64,000 nt of DNA from Streptomyces sp. NBC_01198 (GCF_036010485.1 NZ_CP108568.1:3603001-3667000), one strand, 5' to 3'. Positions 25,043 to 34,626 are shown, numbered from the stretch's first letter. A program made the numbers and translations. Notes: a model not told the origin generated them from the sequence alone.

Positions 25043-26453
25043 CCGCCGCCGACGGCTCCCCCGGGGCCACGGGCGCCCCGGGCGCGGCCGGCGACGCGGG
25101 CGGAGCCGGCGTCCCGCGGAGATAGGCGGCCCAGCCGTCCTTCGGCGCCTGGCCGACGTCGAGGCTCCGCAGCCGGGCCAGCACCTGCGGGTCCTGCAGG
25201 TCCAGCCAGTCGGCGAGCTGCTTGAAGGACACGCACTGCACTTCGTGCTGCCCGCACAGCTCCCTGGCGGCGTCCTCCACAGCGTTGAGGTAGGCGCCGC
25301 CGTTCCACGACTCCAGGTGGCTGCCGATCACGAGCGGTGCGCGGTTGCCGCGGTAGGCCCGGTCGAAGCCGGCGACCAGGCCGTCGTGCATCTGCTCGCT
25401 CCAGGCGGCGTGCTGCTCCCGGTCCGCGGTCCCGGCGTCCGGCGTGCCCGACTGGACGGACAGGAAGCCGTCGTCACTCGACAGCGTCTCGATGTCCCGC
25501 CCGGGGACCGGGACGTCCTGCAGCGGGAAGTGCCACAGCCCGTCCGCATTCGCCGGCCAGATCTGCGGCTGGCCCGCGGCGTCCGCGGTGTAGCGGAATC
25601 CGGCCGCCTTGGCCGCGGGGGGCAGTCCGGCCGGGTCGGTACGGCAGGGGGCGCGCCCGCCGACGACCTCCTTCGCGTAGTCGAAGGGCAGCGGATCGAG
25701 CGCGGTGAGGCCGGTGTTGGTCTTCCAGTGCTGGGCGAAGTCCTGCGCCTGCCGGATCTCGCCGGACCACTCCTCGGCCGTCCAGACCCCGGGTCCGCTC
25801 TCTGCGGCGTCCTCGGCTCCGACACCGCCCGCGTCGCCCGCGGCAGGCGCGGCAGGCGCGGCAGGCGCGGCAGGCGCGGCGGCGGCCGGGTCGGCGGCGT
25901 CGCCGTCCTGGCCGCAGAAGTGGCCGTTGAAGTACGTCCCGATCTCGCTGCCGTCCGCCCAGGCGAGCCGCAGTTCGTGCAGCGTGTCGGCGATGGTCGC
26001 CCGGTCGCCGAGGCCGGTGTCCGAGGTGCCGCGCGGACGGCGCGGCGGCGTGTAGAGGTCCTTGTGGTCAGCGGGCAGGAGGGTGACGCCGCTGAGGAAG
26101 TACGTCATCGCCGCGTCGTCGCGCTCGCCGAAGCCTCGGACGTAGGACAGCAGCCGCCGGGCGTCCTCGACCGCGCCGTCCCAGGAGAAGACGACGAACT
26201 GCGGGGGCTTCTCGCCGGGGCGCAGCCGGTGGAAGTCCGGTTGGTGCGGCTGCGGGCCGGCGTCGGCGGTGGAGCCGTCGCCGATCGACCGCAGCACCCG
26301 GGGCGCCTGCGGCACGGCCTCGATCCCGGGCCCGCCGGGGCCGTCCGAGCCGTGGCGGCCGTCCGCGCCCGCGGAGCAGGCGGTGGCGCCCAGGGCCAGC
26401 ACGGCGGCCACGCCTGCGGCGAGCAGGGTCGGCGTCTTGCGCACGGAGTGCAT
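25023..26453 (-). CDS. secreted lipoprotein, polysaccharide-deacetylase-like
   Basis: 476 residues from ATG at 26453 (GAGGT upstream). The signal peptide ends at a lipobox-like LGATAC (about residue 28). The start of the mature domain, PPQFVVFSWDGAVEDARRLL, followed by AMTYFLSGVTLLP and a late NRAPLVIGSHLESWNGG, resembles the NodB-like polysaccharide deacetylase barrel, with SWDGA in place of the usual TFDDG. This suggests a diverged or inactive catalytic site. Residues about 195-215 are an AAP repeat encoded by 9-bp repeats. Streptomyces homologues are known only as secreted or lipoproteins. Likely outer-surface. The gene converges on the ParA/CooC-like gene. Confidence 0.82.
   Translation of the reverse strand: MHSVRKTPTLLAAGVAAVLALGATACSAGADGRHGSDGPGGPGIEAVPQAPRVLRSIGDGSTADAGPQPHQPDFHRLRPGEKPPQFVVFSWDGAVEDARRLLSYVRGFGERDDAAMTYFLSGVTLLPADHKDLYTPPRRPRGTSDTGLGDRATIADTLHELRLAWADGSEIGTYFNGHFCGQDGDAADPAAAAPAAPAAPAAPAAGDAGGVGAEDAAESGPGVWTAEEWSGEIRQAQDFAQHWKTNTGLTALDPLPFDYAKEVVGGRAPCRTDPAGLPPAAKAAGFRYTADAAGQPQIWPANADGLWHFPLQDVPVPGRDIETLSSDDGFLSVQSGTPDAGTADREQHAAWSEQMHDGLVAGFDRAYRGNRAPLVIGSHLESWNGGAYLNAVEDAARELCGQHEVQCVSFKQLADWLDLQDPQVLARLRSLDVGQAPKDGWAAYLRGTPAPPASPAAPGAPVAPGEPSAAVRPTGR
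25841..25876 (-). repeat. 9-bp tandem repeat, four units, in the lipoprotein gene
   Basis: CGGCAGGCG occurs four times in tandem; on the coding strand it gives AAP repeats in a linker. Copy number changes would keep the frame. Confidence 0.85.
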
Positions 26454-26708
26454 TCGTACCTCGTATCGCAGGGGGTCGGCGCGGGTGGGCACAGGGCGAT
26501 CCCAAGGTGGCACGGTCACCCCGTGTCGCCGAGTCGACCGACCCGTTCATCTACTGAATCACTCGATAGCAGTAAATAGGCCCCCGATCCGACCTCTGGA
26601 CTTCACTCTCCGCATTCGGTCCATTACTGTTCATTTACCGGCTCTTGAGCGTAGCGAGTGATGACACTGCGCTACCGAGTCCCGCCGCCCACCGAAGGAG
26701 ACGGGAAA

Positions 26709-28985
26709 ATGAGACTCCGCAGAAATCTCCATCGATCCGATCTGTCCGCCTCGATCACGGTCTTCCTGATCGCTGTCCCCCTGTCGCTCGGCCTCGCGCT
26801 GGCGACCGGCGCGCCCCTGCAGTCGGGCCTGGTCGCCGCGGCCGTCGGCGGTATCGTCGCCGGCCTGCTCGGCGGAGCGCCGCTCCAGGTCAGCGGCGCC
26901 GCCACCAGCCTCGTCGTGATCACCGCCGATCTCGTCCAGCGGTACGGCTGGCGGGCCACCTGCGCCGTCACCGTGCTCGCCGGGCTCCTGCAGTTGCTGC
27001 TCGGGGTGCTGCGGGTGGCCAGGGCCGCGCTGGCGGTGAGCCCGGCCATCGTGCACGGCATGCTGGCCGGCATCGGTACGGTCATCGCCGTCGGCCAGCT
27101 GCACGTCGTGCTCGGCGGCAGCCCGCAGAATTCGACCGTCGACAACATCGCGGCGCTGCCCGGCCAGTTGATCGACAGTCATCCCGCCACACCTGTCATC
27201 GGCGCGATCACCGTGATCGTCGTGCTCGGCTGGCCCCGGCTGAGAGGCCGGGCGGGCGGGGCGCTGCGGAAGATCCCGGCGCCGCTCGCCGCCGTCGCGC
27301 TCTCCACGCTGGCCGCCGCGAGCCTGACGGTGCCGCGGGTCGAGCTGCCCGCCTGGCAGACGCCCGCGCTGCCCTCGCTGCCGGAAGGGCCGGTCCTCGG
27401 GGTGGCCACGGTGGTGCTGACGGTGACCCTGGTGGCGAGCATGGAGTCGCTGCTGTCGGCAGTCGCGGTGGACGCGCTGCAGGCCCGACGGCAGGCTGGC
27501 GCCCAGGTCGCCCCGGCGAAGCTGGATCGCGAGCTGCTGGGCCAGGGCGCCGCCAACGTGCTGTCCGGGATGCTCGGCGGGATGCCGATCGCCGGCGGCG
27601 CCATGCGCGGCTCGGCCAATGTCGAGGCCGGGGCGCGGTCACGGCGGGCCACCGTGCTGCACGGGGTGTGGGTGCTGCTGTGCGCCGGGCTCGCGGGACG
27701 CGCCCTCGAAGCGATCCCGCTGGCGTCGCTGGCCGCGCTGGTGATGCTGGTCGGGGTGCGGATGGTGAGCTTCGCGCACATCCGCCACGTCCAGCGGCAC
27801 CGCGAATTCCCGGTGTACGCGGCCACGCTGGGCACGGTGGTGGTCTTCGGTGTGCTGCAGGGCGTGCTGGCGGGCGGCGCGATGGCCGTCGTCCTGGCGC
27901 TGCGCAGGCTCACCCGGACCCGGGTCACCGTGACCGAGGAGCCGCGGGGCCACCGGGTGCGGGTGAGCGGCCAGTTGACATTCCTCGCGGTGCCGCGCCT
28001 GACCCGGGCGTTCGCGCAGGTGCCGGACGGGGCCGACGTCGTGGTGGAGCTGGACGGCTCGTTCATGGACCACGCCGCGTACGAGGCGCTGCGCGGCTGG
28101 GGCGCCCGGCACCGCTCGCGCGGCGGGCAAGCGGTGTTCGGCGACGGCGTGGGACGAGCCGTCAGCGAGCCGCTCAGCGCGCAGGCCTGCCGTCCGTGGA
28201 CGCCCTGGCGCAACCACCACTGCACCCGGTCGGAAGTGGTGCCGGCCACCAGCGGTGGGCAGTTGCTCGGCGGGGTGAGCGCCTTCCAGCGCAACACCGC
28301 ACCGCTGGTCCGCGAGGAGCTGGCCCGGCTGGCACGCGAAGGGCAGCGCCCCGGGCAGCTGTTCATCACCTGCGCGGACTCCCGGCTGGTCACCAGCATG
28401 ATCACCTCAAGCGGCCCGGGAGATCTGTTCACGGTCCGCAACGTCGGGAATCTGATGCCGCCACCGGGCTCCGACGCCTCGTGCGACTCGGTGGCCGCCG
28501 CGGTGGAGTACGCCGTGGACGTGCTGGAGGTCTCCAGCATCACGGTGTGCGGGCACTCGGGGTGCGGTGCGATGCAGGCGCTGCTGGGCTCCGACCACGA
28601 GCCGGGAGCGCAGACCCCGCTGGCGCGGTGGCTGCGGCACGGCAGACCGAGCCTGGCGCGGCTGTCCAGGACCGGGCCGCTGGGACGCGGTGAAGTGGCC
28701 CTCGCCGAGCGGCCGGTGGCCGACGACCAGGAGCGCCTCAGCCTCGTCAACGTGGTGCAGCAACTGGATCATCTGATGGCTCACCCGTGCGTGGCCCGCC
28801 GGGTGGCGGAGGGCGCGCTCCAGCTGCACGGCATGTACTTCCACGTCGGGGAGGCGCAGGCGTACATCCTGGACGGCTCGACCGGGGTGTTCGCGGCGGT
28901 GGCCCCGGAGGCCGGAGCGCCCGCGGTGCCGGTGGCCGGACGCGGACCGGAGCCCGAGGCGTACGGGCTGGCCACAAAGGTCTAA
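26709..28985 (+). CDS. SulP-family transporter fused to a beta-carbonic anhydrase
   Basis: 758 residues from ATG at 26709 with GAAGGAG upstream. Residues about 1-390 are a SulP anion transporter: about ten to twelve membrane segments, including SASITVFLIAVPLSLGLALA and the loop MLGGMPIAGGAMRGSANVEAG. A STAS-like domain follows (about 415-490, VVVELDGSFMDHAAYEAL). The C-terminal part is a beta-carbonic anhydrase: zinc Cys555 with Asp557/Arg559 in CADSR, then His616 and Cys619 in CGHSGC. Such fusions are known in actinobacteria and other bacteria and are thought to couple bicarbonate uptake to CO2 hydration. The zinc ligands look complete, so the enzyme half is probably active. acs starts 87 bases downstream, after a strong inverted repeat. 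Confidence 0.93.
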   Translation: MRLRRNLHRSDLSASITVFLIAVPLSLGLALATGAPLQSGLVAAAVGGIVAGLLGGAPLQVSGAATSLVVITADLVQRYGWRATCAVTVLAGLLQLLLGVLRVARAALAVSPAIVHGMLAGIGTVIAVGQLHVVLGGSPQNSTVDNIAALPGQLIDSHPATPVIGAITVIVVLGWPRLRGRAGGALRKIPAPLAAVALSTLAAASLTVPRVELPAWQTPALPSLPEGPVLGVATVVLTVTLVASMESLLSAVAVDALQARRQAGAQVAPAKLDRELLGQGAANVLSGMLGGMPIAGGAMRGSANVEAGARSRRATVLHGVWVLLCAGLAGRALEAIPLASLAALVMLVGVRMVSFAHIRHVQRHREFPVYAATLGTVVVFGVLQGVLAGGAMAVVLALRRLTRTRVTVTEEPRGHRVRVSGQLTFLAVPRLTRAFAQVPDGADVVVELDGSFMDHAAYEALRGWGARHRSRGGQAVFGDGVGRAVSEPLSAQACRPWTPWRNHHCTRSEVVPATSGGQLLGGVSAFQRNTAPLVREELARLAREGQRPGQLFITCADSRLVTSMITSSGPGDLFTVRNVGNLMPPPGSDASCDSVAAAVEYAVDVLEVSSITVCGHSGCGAMQALLGSDHEPGAQTPLARWLRHGRPSLARLSRTGPLGRGEVALAERPVADDQERLSLVNVVQQLDHLMAHPCVARRVAEGALQLHGMYFHVGEAQAYILDGSTGVFAAVAPEAGAPAVPVAGRGPEPEAYGLATKV

Positions 28986-29002
28986 ACCATTTCGCAGGGA
29001 AC

Positions 29003-29065
29003 CCTTGTCAGGGTGCGCCAGGACTGATGAGGTAGTGCTGGGACATCTGGGTCACCCTGACAAGG
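29003..29065 (+). promoter_or_regulatory. 13-bp perfect inverted repeat covering the acs ribosome-binding site
   Basis: Left arm CCTTGTCAGGGTG (29003-29015) and right arm CACCCTGACAAGG (29053-29065), 37 bases apart, match perfectly. The right arm contains the AAGG of the acs AAGGAG (29062-29067). If transcribed together, the hairpin hides the ribosome-binding site; as DNA the two arms are a plausible pair of half-sites for a regulator. Regulator unknown. Confidence 0.75.
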
Positions 29066-29072
29066 AGCTGGC

Positions 29073-31031
29073 GTGAGCAGCAACGAGAGCCTGGCCAACC
29101 TGCTGAAGGAGGAGCGGCGGTTCGCACCCCCGGAGGAGCTGGCCGCCGCCGCCAATGTCACCGCGGCCGCGTATGAGCAGGCGGCGGCCGACCGGCTGGG
29201 CTTCTGGGCCGCGCAGGCCCGGCGGCTGAGCTGGGCGAGCGAGCCGACGCAGACGCTGGACTGGTCGAACCCGCCGTTCGCGAAGTGGTTCGCGGACGGC
29301 GAGCTGAACGTCGCGTACAACTGCGTGGACCGTCATGTCGAGGCCGGGAACGGCGACCGAATCGCCCTGCACTTCGAGGGCGAGCCGGGCGACACCCGCA
29401 CCATCACCTACGCCGAACTCAAGGACGAGGTCAGCCGGGCGGCCCACGCGCTGACCGAACTTGGCGTCGCCAAGGGCGACCGGGTCGCGGTCTACCTGCC
29501 GATGATCCCCGAGGCGGTCATCGCGATGCTGGCCTGCGCCCGGATCGGCGCCGCGCACTCGGTGGTCTTCGGCGGCTTCTCCGCCGACGCGGTCGCCTCC
29601 CGGATCGACGACGCCGACGCCAAGCTCGTCATCACCTCCGACGGCGGCTACCGGCGCGGCAAGCCCTCCGCCCTCAAGCCCGCCATCGACGACGCGGTCG
29701 CCCGCACCCCGCAGGTCGAGCACGTCCTGGTCGTCCGCCGCACCGGACAGGACGTCGAATGGACCGAGGGACGCGACGTGTGGTGGCACGAGATCACCGC
29801 CCGCCAGTCCGCCGAGCACACCCCCGAGCCGTTCAACGCCGAGCACCCGCTGTTCATCCTCTACACCTCGGGCACCACGGGTAAGCCCAAGGGCATCCTG
29901 CACACCTCCGGCGGCTACCTGACCCAGGCCGCCTACACCCACCACGCCGTCTTCGACCTCAAGCCGGAGACCGACGTCTACTGGTGCACGGCCGACATCG
30001 GCTGGGTCACCGGCCACTCCTACATCGTCTACGGGCCGCTGGCCAACGGCGCCACCCAGGTGATCTACGAGGGCACCCCCGACACCCCGCACCAGGGCAG
30101 GTTCTGGGAGATCGTCCAGAAGTACAAGGTGACGATCCTCTACACCGCCCCCACCGCGATCCGCACGTTCATGAAGTGGGGCGACGACATCCCCGCGAAG
30201 TTCGATCTGAGCAGCCTGCGGGTGCTCGGCAGCGTCGGCGAGCCGATCAACCCCGAGGCGTGGATCTGGTACCGCGAGAACATCGGCGCGGGCAAGACCC
30301 CGGTCGTGGACACCTGGTGGCAGACCGAGACCGGCGCGATGATGATCAGCCCGCTGCCCGGCGTCACCCACACCAAGCCCGGCTCCGCGCAGACCCCGCT
30401 GCCCGGCATCGCGGCCACCGTCGTCGACGACGAGGCCAACGAGGTGCCCAACGGCTCCGGCGGCTACCTGGTCCTCACCGAACCGTGGCCGTCGATGCTC
30501 CGCACCATCTGGGGCGACGACCAGCGCTACATCGACACCTACTGGTCCCGCTTCCCCGGCCGCTACTTCGCCGGCGACGGCGCCAAGAAGGACGACGACG
30601 GCGACATCTGGCTGCTCGGCCGGGTCGACGACGTCATGCTGGTCTCCGGCCACAACATCTCCACCACCGAGGTCGAGTCCGCGCTCGTCTCGCACCCCAA
30701 GGTCGCCGAGTCCGCCGTCGTCGGCGCCACCGACGAGACGACCGGGCAGGCCATCGTCGCCTTCGTCATCCTGCGCGGCACCGCCGAGGACAGCGCGGAC
30801 CTCGTCGGATCCCTGCGCGACCACGTCAGCAAGGCCCTCGGCCCGATCGCCAAGCCCAAGCGCATCCTCATCGTCTCGGAGCTGCCCAAGACCCGCTCCG
30901 GCAAGATCATGCGCCGCCTGCTCCGCGACGTCGCCGAGAACCGCGAGCTCGGCGACGTCACCACCCTCACCGACTCCTCCGTGATGGACCTGATCCAGAG
31001 CCGGCTGCCCAGCGCCGCCAGCGAGGACTGA
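29073..31031 (+). CDS. acs: acetyl-CoA synthetase
   Basis: 652 residues, the usual length. Converts acetate, ATP and CoA to acetyl-CoA via acetyl-AMP. GTG at 29073 with CAAGGAG upstream. The P-loop-like motif [11 protein letters not shown] lies near residue 263, and [16 protein letters not shown] (A5 core) and [20 protein letters not shown] are present. The acetylation-site Lys611 is in [12 protein letters not shown], the usual target of Pat/sirtuin control. The following sequence shows a strong intrinsic terminator. Regulation may involve the inverted repeat over the ribosome-binding site. Upstream is the carbonic anhydrase fusion gene. Confidence 0.97.
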   Translation: MSSNESLANLLKEERRFAPPEELAAAANVTAAAYEQAAADRLGFWAAQARRLSWASEPTQTLDWSNPPFAKWFADGELNVAYNCVDRHVEAGNGDRIALHFEGEPGDTRTITYAELKDEVSRAAHALTELGVAKGDRVAVYLPMIPEAVIAMLACARIGAAHSVVFGGFSADAVASRIDDADAKLVITSDGGYRRGKPSALKPAIDDAVARTPQVEHVLVVRRTGQDVEWTEGRDVWWHEITARQSAEHTPEPFNAEHPLFILYTSGTTGKPKGILHTSGGYLTQAAYTHHAVFDLKPETDVYWCTADIGWVTGHSYIVYGPLANGATQVIYEGTPDTPHQGRFWEIVQKYKVTILYTAPTAIRTFMKWGDDIPAKFDLSSLRVLGSVGEPINPEAWIWYRENIGAGKTPVVDTWWQTETGAMMISPLPGVTHTKPGSAQTPLPGIAATVVDDEANEVPNGSGGYLVLTEPWPSMLRTIWGDDQRYIDTYWSRFPGRYFAGDGAKKDDDGDIWLLGRVDDVMLVSGHNISTTEVESALVSHPKVAESAVVGATDETTGQAIVAFVILRGTAEDSADLVGSLRDHVSKALGPIAKPKRILIVSELPKTRSGKIMRRLLRDVAENRELGDVTTLTDSSVMDLIQSRLPSAASED

Positions 31032-31039
31032 CCCTCCGT

Positions 31040-31075
31040 CGGGGAGGGCGTCCCGGCGCCGGGACGCCCTCCCCG
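31040..31075 (+). terminator. acs terminator, 18-bp perfect palindrome
   Basis: CGGGGAGGGCGTCCCGGC and its exact reverse complement abut with no spacer, so a few centre bases would form the loop. It begins 9 bases after the acs stop. Strong hairpin; no U-run, as usual in Streptomyces. Confidence 0.85.
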
Positions 31076-31076
31076 G

Positions 31077-31104
31077 TTCACGACTGGCCCGTTCGGGCTA
31101 GGCT
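31077..31104 (+). promoter_or_regulatory. candidate nhaA promoter
   Basis: TTCACG (31077-31082) and TAGGCT (31099-31104) with a 16-base spacer, about 110 bases before the nhaA start. It follows the acs terminator. Confidence 0.4.
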
Positions 31105-31219
31105 GACACCACGTCGCATCAGGATCGCGACGAGACTTATGGGCGCGCCGGGAAGTCTGGTCGGCACACAGCACACCTGTGTCCGCAGCCGGTCGAACGA
31201 CTTCCCAGGAGCCGCCCCC

Positions 31220-32614
31220 GTGTCCGAGCCGAGGCCTCGCCGCCGCACCGCCGTCCTGCTGGGCCGGCTGTCACTGCCGGAGCGGAACTTCCTCGCCGAC
31301 GCGCTGCGCACCGAGACCGTCGGCGGCGTCCTGCTCCTGCTGGCCGCCGTGGCATCACTCGTCTGGGCGAACACCTTGCACCACAGCTACGAGTCCGCCG
31401 CCGACTTCCACTTCGGCCCGTCCGTGCTCGGCCTGAACCTGTCGGTGGCCCACTGGGCGGCCGACGGCCTGCTGGCGGTCTTCTTCTTCGTGGCAGGCGT
31501 AGAGCTCAAACGCGAACTGGTCGCCGGCGAGCTGCGTACGCCGGCCGCCGCCGCGCTCCCCGTCATCGCGGCGCTCTGCGGCATGGCGGTGCCCGCACTG
31601 GTCTACACGCTGGTCAGCGGCGCCGGCGGCGGCTCGCTCAGGGGCTGGGCGGTCCCCACGGCCACCGACATCGCCTTCGCGCTGGCCGTGCTCGCCGTCA
31701 TCGGCACCGCGCTGCCGGCCGCGCTGCGGGCGTTCCTGCTCACCCTCGCCGTCGTGGACGACCTCATCGCGATCCTCATCATCGCCGTCTTCTTCACCTC
31801 GACCATCAACTTCGCGGCCCTGGCCGGGGCCGCCGCCTGCCTGGTGCTCTTCTGGCTGCTGCTGCACGCCGGGGTCCGCGGCTGGTACGTCTACCTCCCC
31901 CTCGCGCTGGTCGTCTGGGCGCTGATGCTCAACAGCGGGGTGCACGCCACCATCGCGGGCGTGGCGATGGGCCTGATGCTGCGCTGCACCACCCGCGAGG
32001 GCGAGCGGCAGTCCCCCGGCGAGCGCGTCGAGCACCTGGTGCGACCGCTGTCGGCCGGCCTCGCCGTCCCGCTGTTCGCGCTGTTCAGCGCCGGTGTGAC
32101 GGTGTCGGCCCACGCGCTCGGCGACATCTTCACCAAGCCCGAGACGCTGGGCGTCTTCCTCGGGCTGGTGGTCGGCAAGACGGTCGGCGTCTTCTGCGGC
32201 ACCTGGTGCGCCAGCCGCTTCACCCGCGCCGAGCTGAACAGCGACCTGAAATGGCCGGACGTCTTCGCCGTCTCCACACTGGCCGGCATCGGTTTCACCG
32301 TCTCGCTGCTGATCGGCGAACTGGCCTTCGACAACGACCCGCTGCTCACCGACGAGGTCAAGGCGGCGGTCCTGGTCGCCTCCGTCGTCTCCGCGCTGCT
32401 GGCGGCGACCCTCCTCAAGCGGCGGAACACCGTCTACCGGCGGCTATGCGACAACGAGGAGCGCGACGAGGACGGCGACGGCATCCCCGACGTCTACATG
32501 GAGGACGAGCCCGCGTACCACCTCAGAATGGCCGAGATCCTGGAACGCAGGGCCGCGGAACACCGCAGGCTCGCCCAACTGGCCCGCCGCGAGGGCGGAC
32601 CTGACAACATCTGA
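31220..32614 (+). CDS. nhaA: Na+/H+ antiporter NhaA
   Basis: 464 residues from GTG at 31220, with AGGAG 9 bases upstream. An inner-membrane antiporter that exports Na+ in exchange for H+. The NhaA fold is evident: about twelve helices, the ion-binding pair of aspartates in LLTLAVVDDLIAILIIA and the unwound-helix motif VPTATDIAFALAVLAV. Other family motifs are FFFVAGVELKREL and GIGFTVSLLIGELAF. It has an extra C-terminal cytoplasmic tail of about 60 residues (YMEDEPAYHLRMAEILERRAAEHRRLAQ), helical and charged, longer than in E. coli. Probably transcribed from the promoter after the acs terminator. Confidence 0.95.
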   Translation: MSEPRPRRRTAVLLGRLSLPERNFLADALRTETVGGVLLLLAAVASLVWANTLHHSYESAADFHFGPSVLGLNLSVAHWAADGLLAVFFFVAGVELKRELVAGELRTPAAAALPVIAALCGMAVPALVYTLVSGAGGGSLRGWAVPTATDIAFALAVLAVIGTALPAALRAFLLTLAVVDDLIAILIIAVFFTSTINFAALAGAAACLVLFWLLLHAGVRGWYVYLPLALVVWALMLNSGVHATIAGVAMGLMLRCTTREGERQSPGERVEHLVRPLSAGLAVPLFALFSAGVTVSAHALGDIFTKPETLGVFLGLVVGKTVGVFCGTWCASRFTRAELNSDLKWPDVFAVSTLAGIGFTVSLLIGELAFDNDPLLTDEVKAAVLVASVVSALLAATLLKRRNTVYRRLCDNEERDEDGDGIPDVYMEDEPAYHLRMAEILERRAAEHRRLAQLARREGGPDNI

Positions 32615-32706
32615 GGCATGATCGGGTCAGCGAACGGTCGGAGCGCGGATGGCCGGCCGGGGCCCGTACCGCCCCCGCAGTGGACGACGGAATGACGGAG
32701 GACGCG

Positions 32707-33210
32707 ATGAGCACAGCCCACAACGGTGACAGCCGCAGCATCGGGCAGCTTTTCGCCGCCGCCACGGCGGAGATGAGCGCCCTGGTGCACGACGAGATCG
32801 CCCTGGCCAAGGCGGAGCTGCGGCAGGACGCCAAGCGGGCGGCCTTCGGCAGCGCGGCGGTCATCGGCGCGGTGGCGCTGGCCTTCTTCTCCGTGCCGAT
32901 GCTCAGCTTCGCCGCGGCCTACGGCCTGCAGGCGCTCGGGCTGACCCTGGGCTGGTCGTTCCTGATCGTGTTCGGCGGCTACGTGGTGCTGGCCCTGCTG
33001 CTCGGGGCGTTCGCCTACGGGCGGTTCAAGAAGGTCAAGAAGCCGGAGCGCTCGATCGCGTCGGCGAAGGAGACCGCGGCGGTGCTGCAGAAGGCCAAGC
33101 CGCACCCGCGCGAGCTGTCGGACGGGGCCGCTCCTGCGCTGCGCGGCGGCGCCACGGAGTACGCACACGCCCTGCCCGCCGCCGACACCCCGGCGAACCC
33201 CAAGATGTGA
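32707..33210 (+). CDS. phage holin superfamily III-like (Phage_holin_3_6) membrane protein
   Basis: 167 residues. ATG at 32707 has GGAGG five bases upstream; earlier in-frame starts at 32680 and 32692 lack one. An amphipathic charged stretch ALVHDEIALAKAELRQDAKR (about 26-45) is followed by two membrane helices (about 50-72 and 80-104) and a basic tail with FKKVKKPER. This is the arrangement of the actinobacterial Phage_holin_3_6 family, in which chromosomal members are not lysis proteins; their function is unknown. It lies between nhaA and a hydrolase on the same strand, 14 bases ahead of the latter. Confidence 0.85.
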   Translation: MSTAHNGDSRSIGQLFAAATAEMSALVHDEIALAKAELRQDAKRAAFGSAAVIGAVALAFFSVPMLSFAAAYGLQALGLTLGWSFLIVFGGYVVLALLLGAFAYGRFKKVKKPERSIASAKETAAVLQKAKPHPRELSDGAAPALRGGATEYAHALPAADTPANPKM

Positions 33211-33223
33211 CACGCTCTGGAGC

Positions 33224-34180
33224 ATGAACCTCGCCGAAGGGTCGGGAAACCCGTGGACCAAAGGCGGGTCGAGCGCGTCGGTGGCGCGGCCCGAAGGCCC
33301 CTGGATCCACCGTGACGTGGCCGCCAACGGCGCACGCTTCCACATCGCCGAGGTCGGTGACGGGCCGCTGGTGCTGTTCCTGCACGGTTTCCCGCAGTTC
33401 TGGTGGACCTGGCGGCACCAGCTCACCGCGCTGGCCGACGCCGGTTTCCGCGCGGTGGCGATGGACCTGCGCGGGGTCGGCGGCAGCGACCGTACGCCGC
33501 GCGGCTACGACGCGGGCAACCTCGCCCTCGACGTGACCGGGGTGATCCGCTCCCTCGGCGAACCCGACGCCGCACTCGTCGGCCACGACCTGGGCGGATA
33601 TCTGGCCTGGACGGCCGCGGCGATGCGGCCCAAGCTGGTGCGCAGGCTCGCGGTCTGCTCGATGCCGCATCCACGCCGCTGGCGCAGCGCGATGCTGACC
33701 GACCTGCGGCAGAGCCGCGCGGGGGCGTACATCTGGGGCTTCCAGCGGCCGTGGCTGCCCGAGCGGCAACTGGTCGCGGACGACGCGGCGCTGGTCGGCA
33801 AGCTCATCCACGCCTGGTCGGGGCCCTCCCTGCCGGACGACGAGGCGATCGAGGTCTACCGGCGGGCGATGCAGATCCCGTCCACCGCCCATTGCGCGGT
33901 GGAGCCGTACCGCTGGATGGTGCGGTCGATGGCGCGTCCGGACGGCATCCAGTTCAACCGCAGGATGAAGCGTCCGGTCCGGGTGCCCACGCTGCATCTG
34001 CACGGGTCGCTGGACCCGGCGATCAGGACGGGCAGCGCGGCCGGCAGCGGCGAGTACGTCGAGGCCCCCTACCGCTGGCGGCTCTTCGACGGCCTGGGGC
34101 ACTTCCCGCACGAGGAGGACCCGGCCGCCTTCTCCGCCGAGCTGATCAACTGGCTCAAGGACCCCGAGCCCGACCGCTGA
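33224..34180 (+). CDS. alpha/beta hydrolase, epoxide-hydrolase-like
   Basis: 318 residues from ATG at 33224. The oxyanion-hole motif LFLHGFPQFWWTWRHQL, the nucleophile elbow VGHDLGGYLAW (Asp nucleophile) and the late His in GLGHFPHEEDP make a complete catalytic set. An Asp rather than Ser nucleophile places it with epoxide hydrolases and haloalkane dehalogenases rather than esterases; the HGFPQFWW signature favours epoxide hydrolase. Substrate unknown. It follows the holin-like gene by 14 bases and is probably co-transcribed with it. Confidence 0.88.
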   Translation: MNLAEGSGNPWTKGGSSASVARPEGPWIHRDVAANGARFHIAEVGDGPLVLFLHGFPQFWWTWRHQLTALADAGFRAVAMDLRGVGGSDRTPRGYDAGNLALDVTGVIRSLGEPDAALVGHDLGGYLAWTAAAMRPKLVRRLAVCSMPHPRRWRSAMLTDLRQSRAGAYIWGFQRPWLPERQLVADDAALVGKLIHAWSGPSLPDDEAIEVYRRAMQIPSTAHCAVEPYRWMVRSMARPDGIQFNRRMKRPVRVPTLHLHGSLDPAIRTGSAAGSGEYVEAPYRWRLFDGLGHFPHEEDPAAFSAELINWLKDPEPDR

Positions 34181-34588
34181 GCCCGCAGGCGCCGCCGATA
34201 CGCCTGCCGCCGGTATCCGCCGCGGGTCCGTGCGACAAGCACATGATCGTTAAAATGCCGGGCGCATACGCCAACAGGACCATCAAACGGCGATTACCGA
34301 CCAAGAGGCGCGGGCACGTAGCTCGGTATGGGTTGGACGCACGACTACCGTGATGTGTCACGAAATCGCAGAAACACCTCCTCCGCCGCCGTCAGCAGTA
34401 CGGCGCCCATGGACCTCTTCCCGCCGGGCGAGGCCCGGCTGGGCATCCCGCGTATCCTCAGGCGCCGGGCCAGGTGGGTCGGCGCCCGGCTCCGCCATCC
34501 CCGCGACTGACGCCGAGACCGACACCGGACCGGCACCGAGCCCCGCTCCGGACCCGACAAAGAGACCGACACCACGACCGGCGCCCGA
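34181..34588. other. convergent intergenic region with one doubtful small open frame
   Basis: Lies between the ends of the hydrolase and the marP gene. A lower-GC stretch at 34240-34380 (GATCGTTAAAATGCCG) could hold a promoter. The 60-codon frame at 34328-34510 is listed separately. The marP terminator follows. Confidence 0.4.
34328..34510 (+). CDS. doubtful small basic protein, 60 residues
   Basis: Begins at ATG 34328 with MGWTHDYRDVSRNRRNTSS and ends in an Arg-rich stretch GIPRILRRRARWVGARLRH. No ribosome-binding site, but a TAGCTC hexamer is nearby. No domain recognised. Listed because the basic C-terminus is unlike random GC-rich frames. Confidence 0.2.
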   Translation: MGWTHDYRDVSRNRRNTSSAAVSSTAPMDLFPPGEARLGIPRILRRRARWVGARLRHPRD

Positions 34589-34616
34589 GCGCCGGGCGCT
34601 CCCGTGCGCCCGGCGC
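34589..34616 (-). terminator. terminator of the marP-like gene
   Basis: GCGCCGGGCGC, loop TCCCGT, GCGCCCGGCGC: perfect 11-bp stem. It lies 11 bases beyond the stop of the minus-strand protease gene. Confidence 0.8.
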
Positions 34617-34626
34617 ACTCGGCAGC

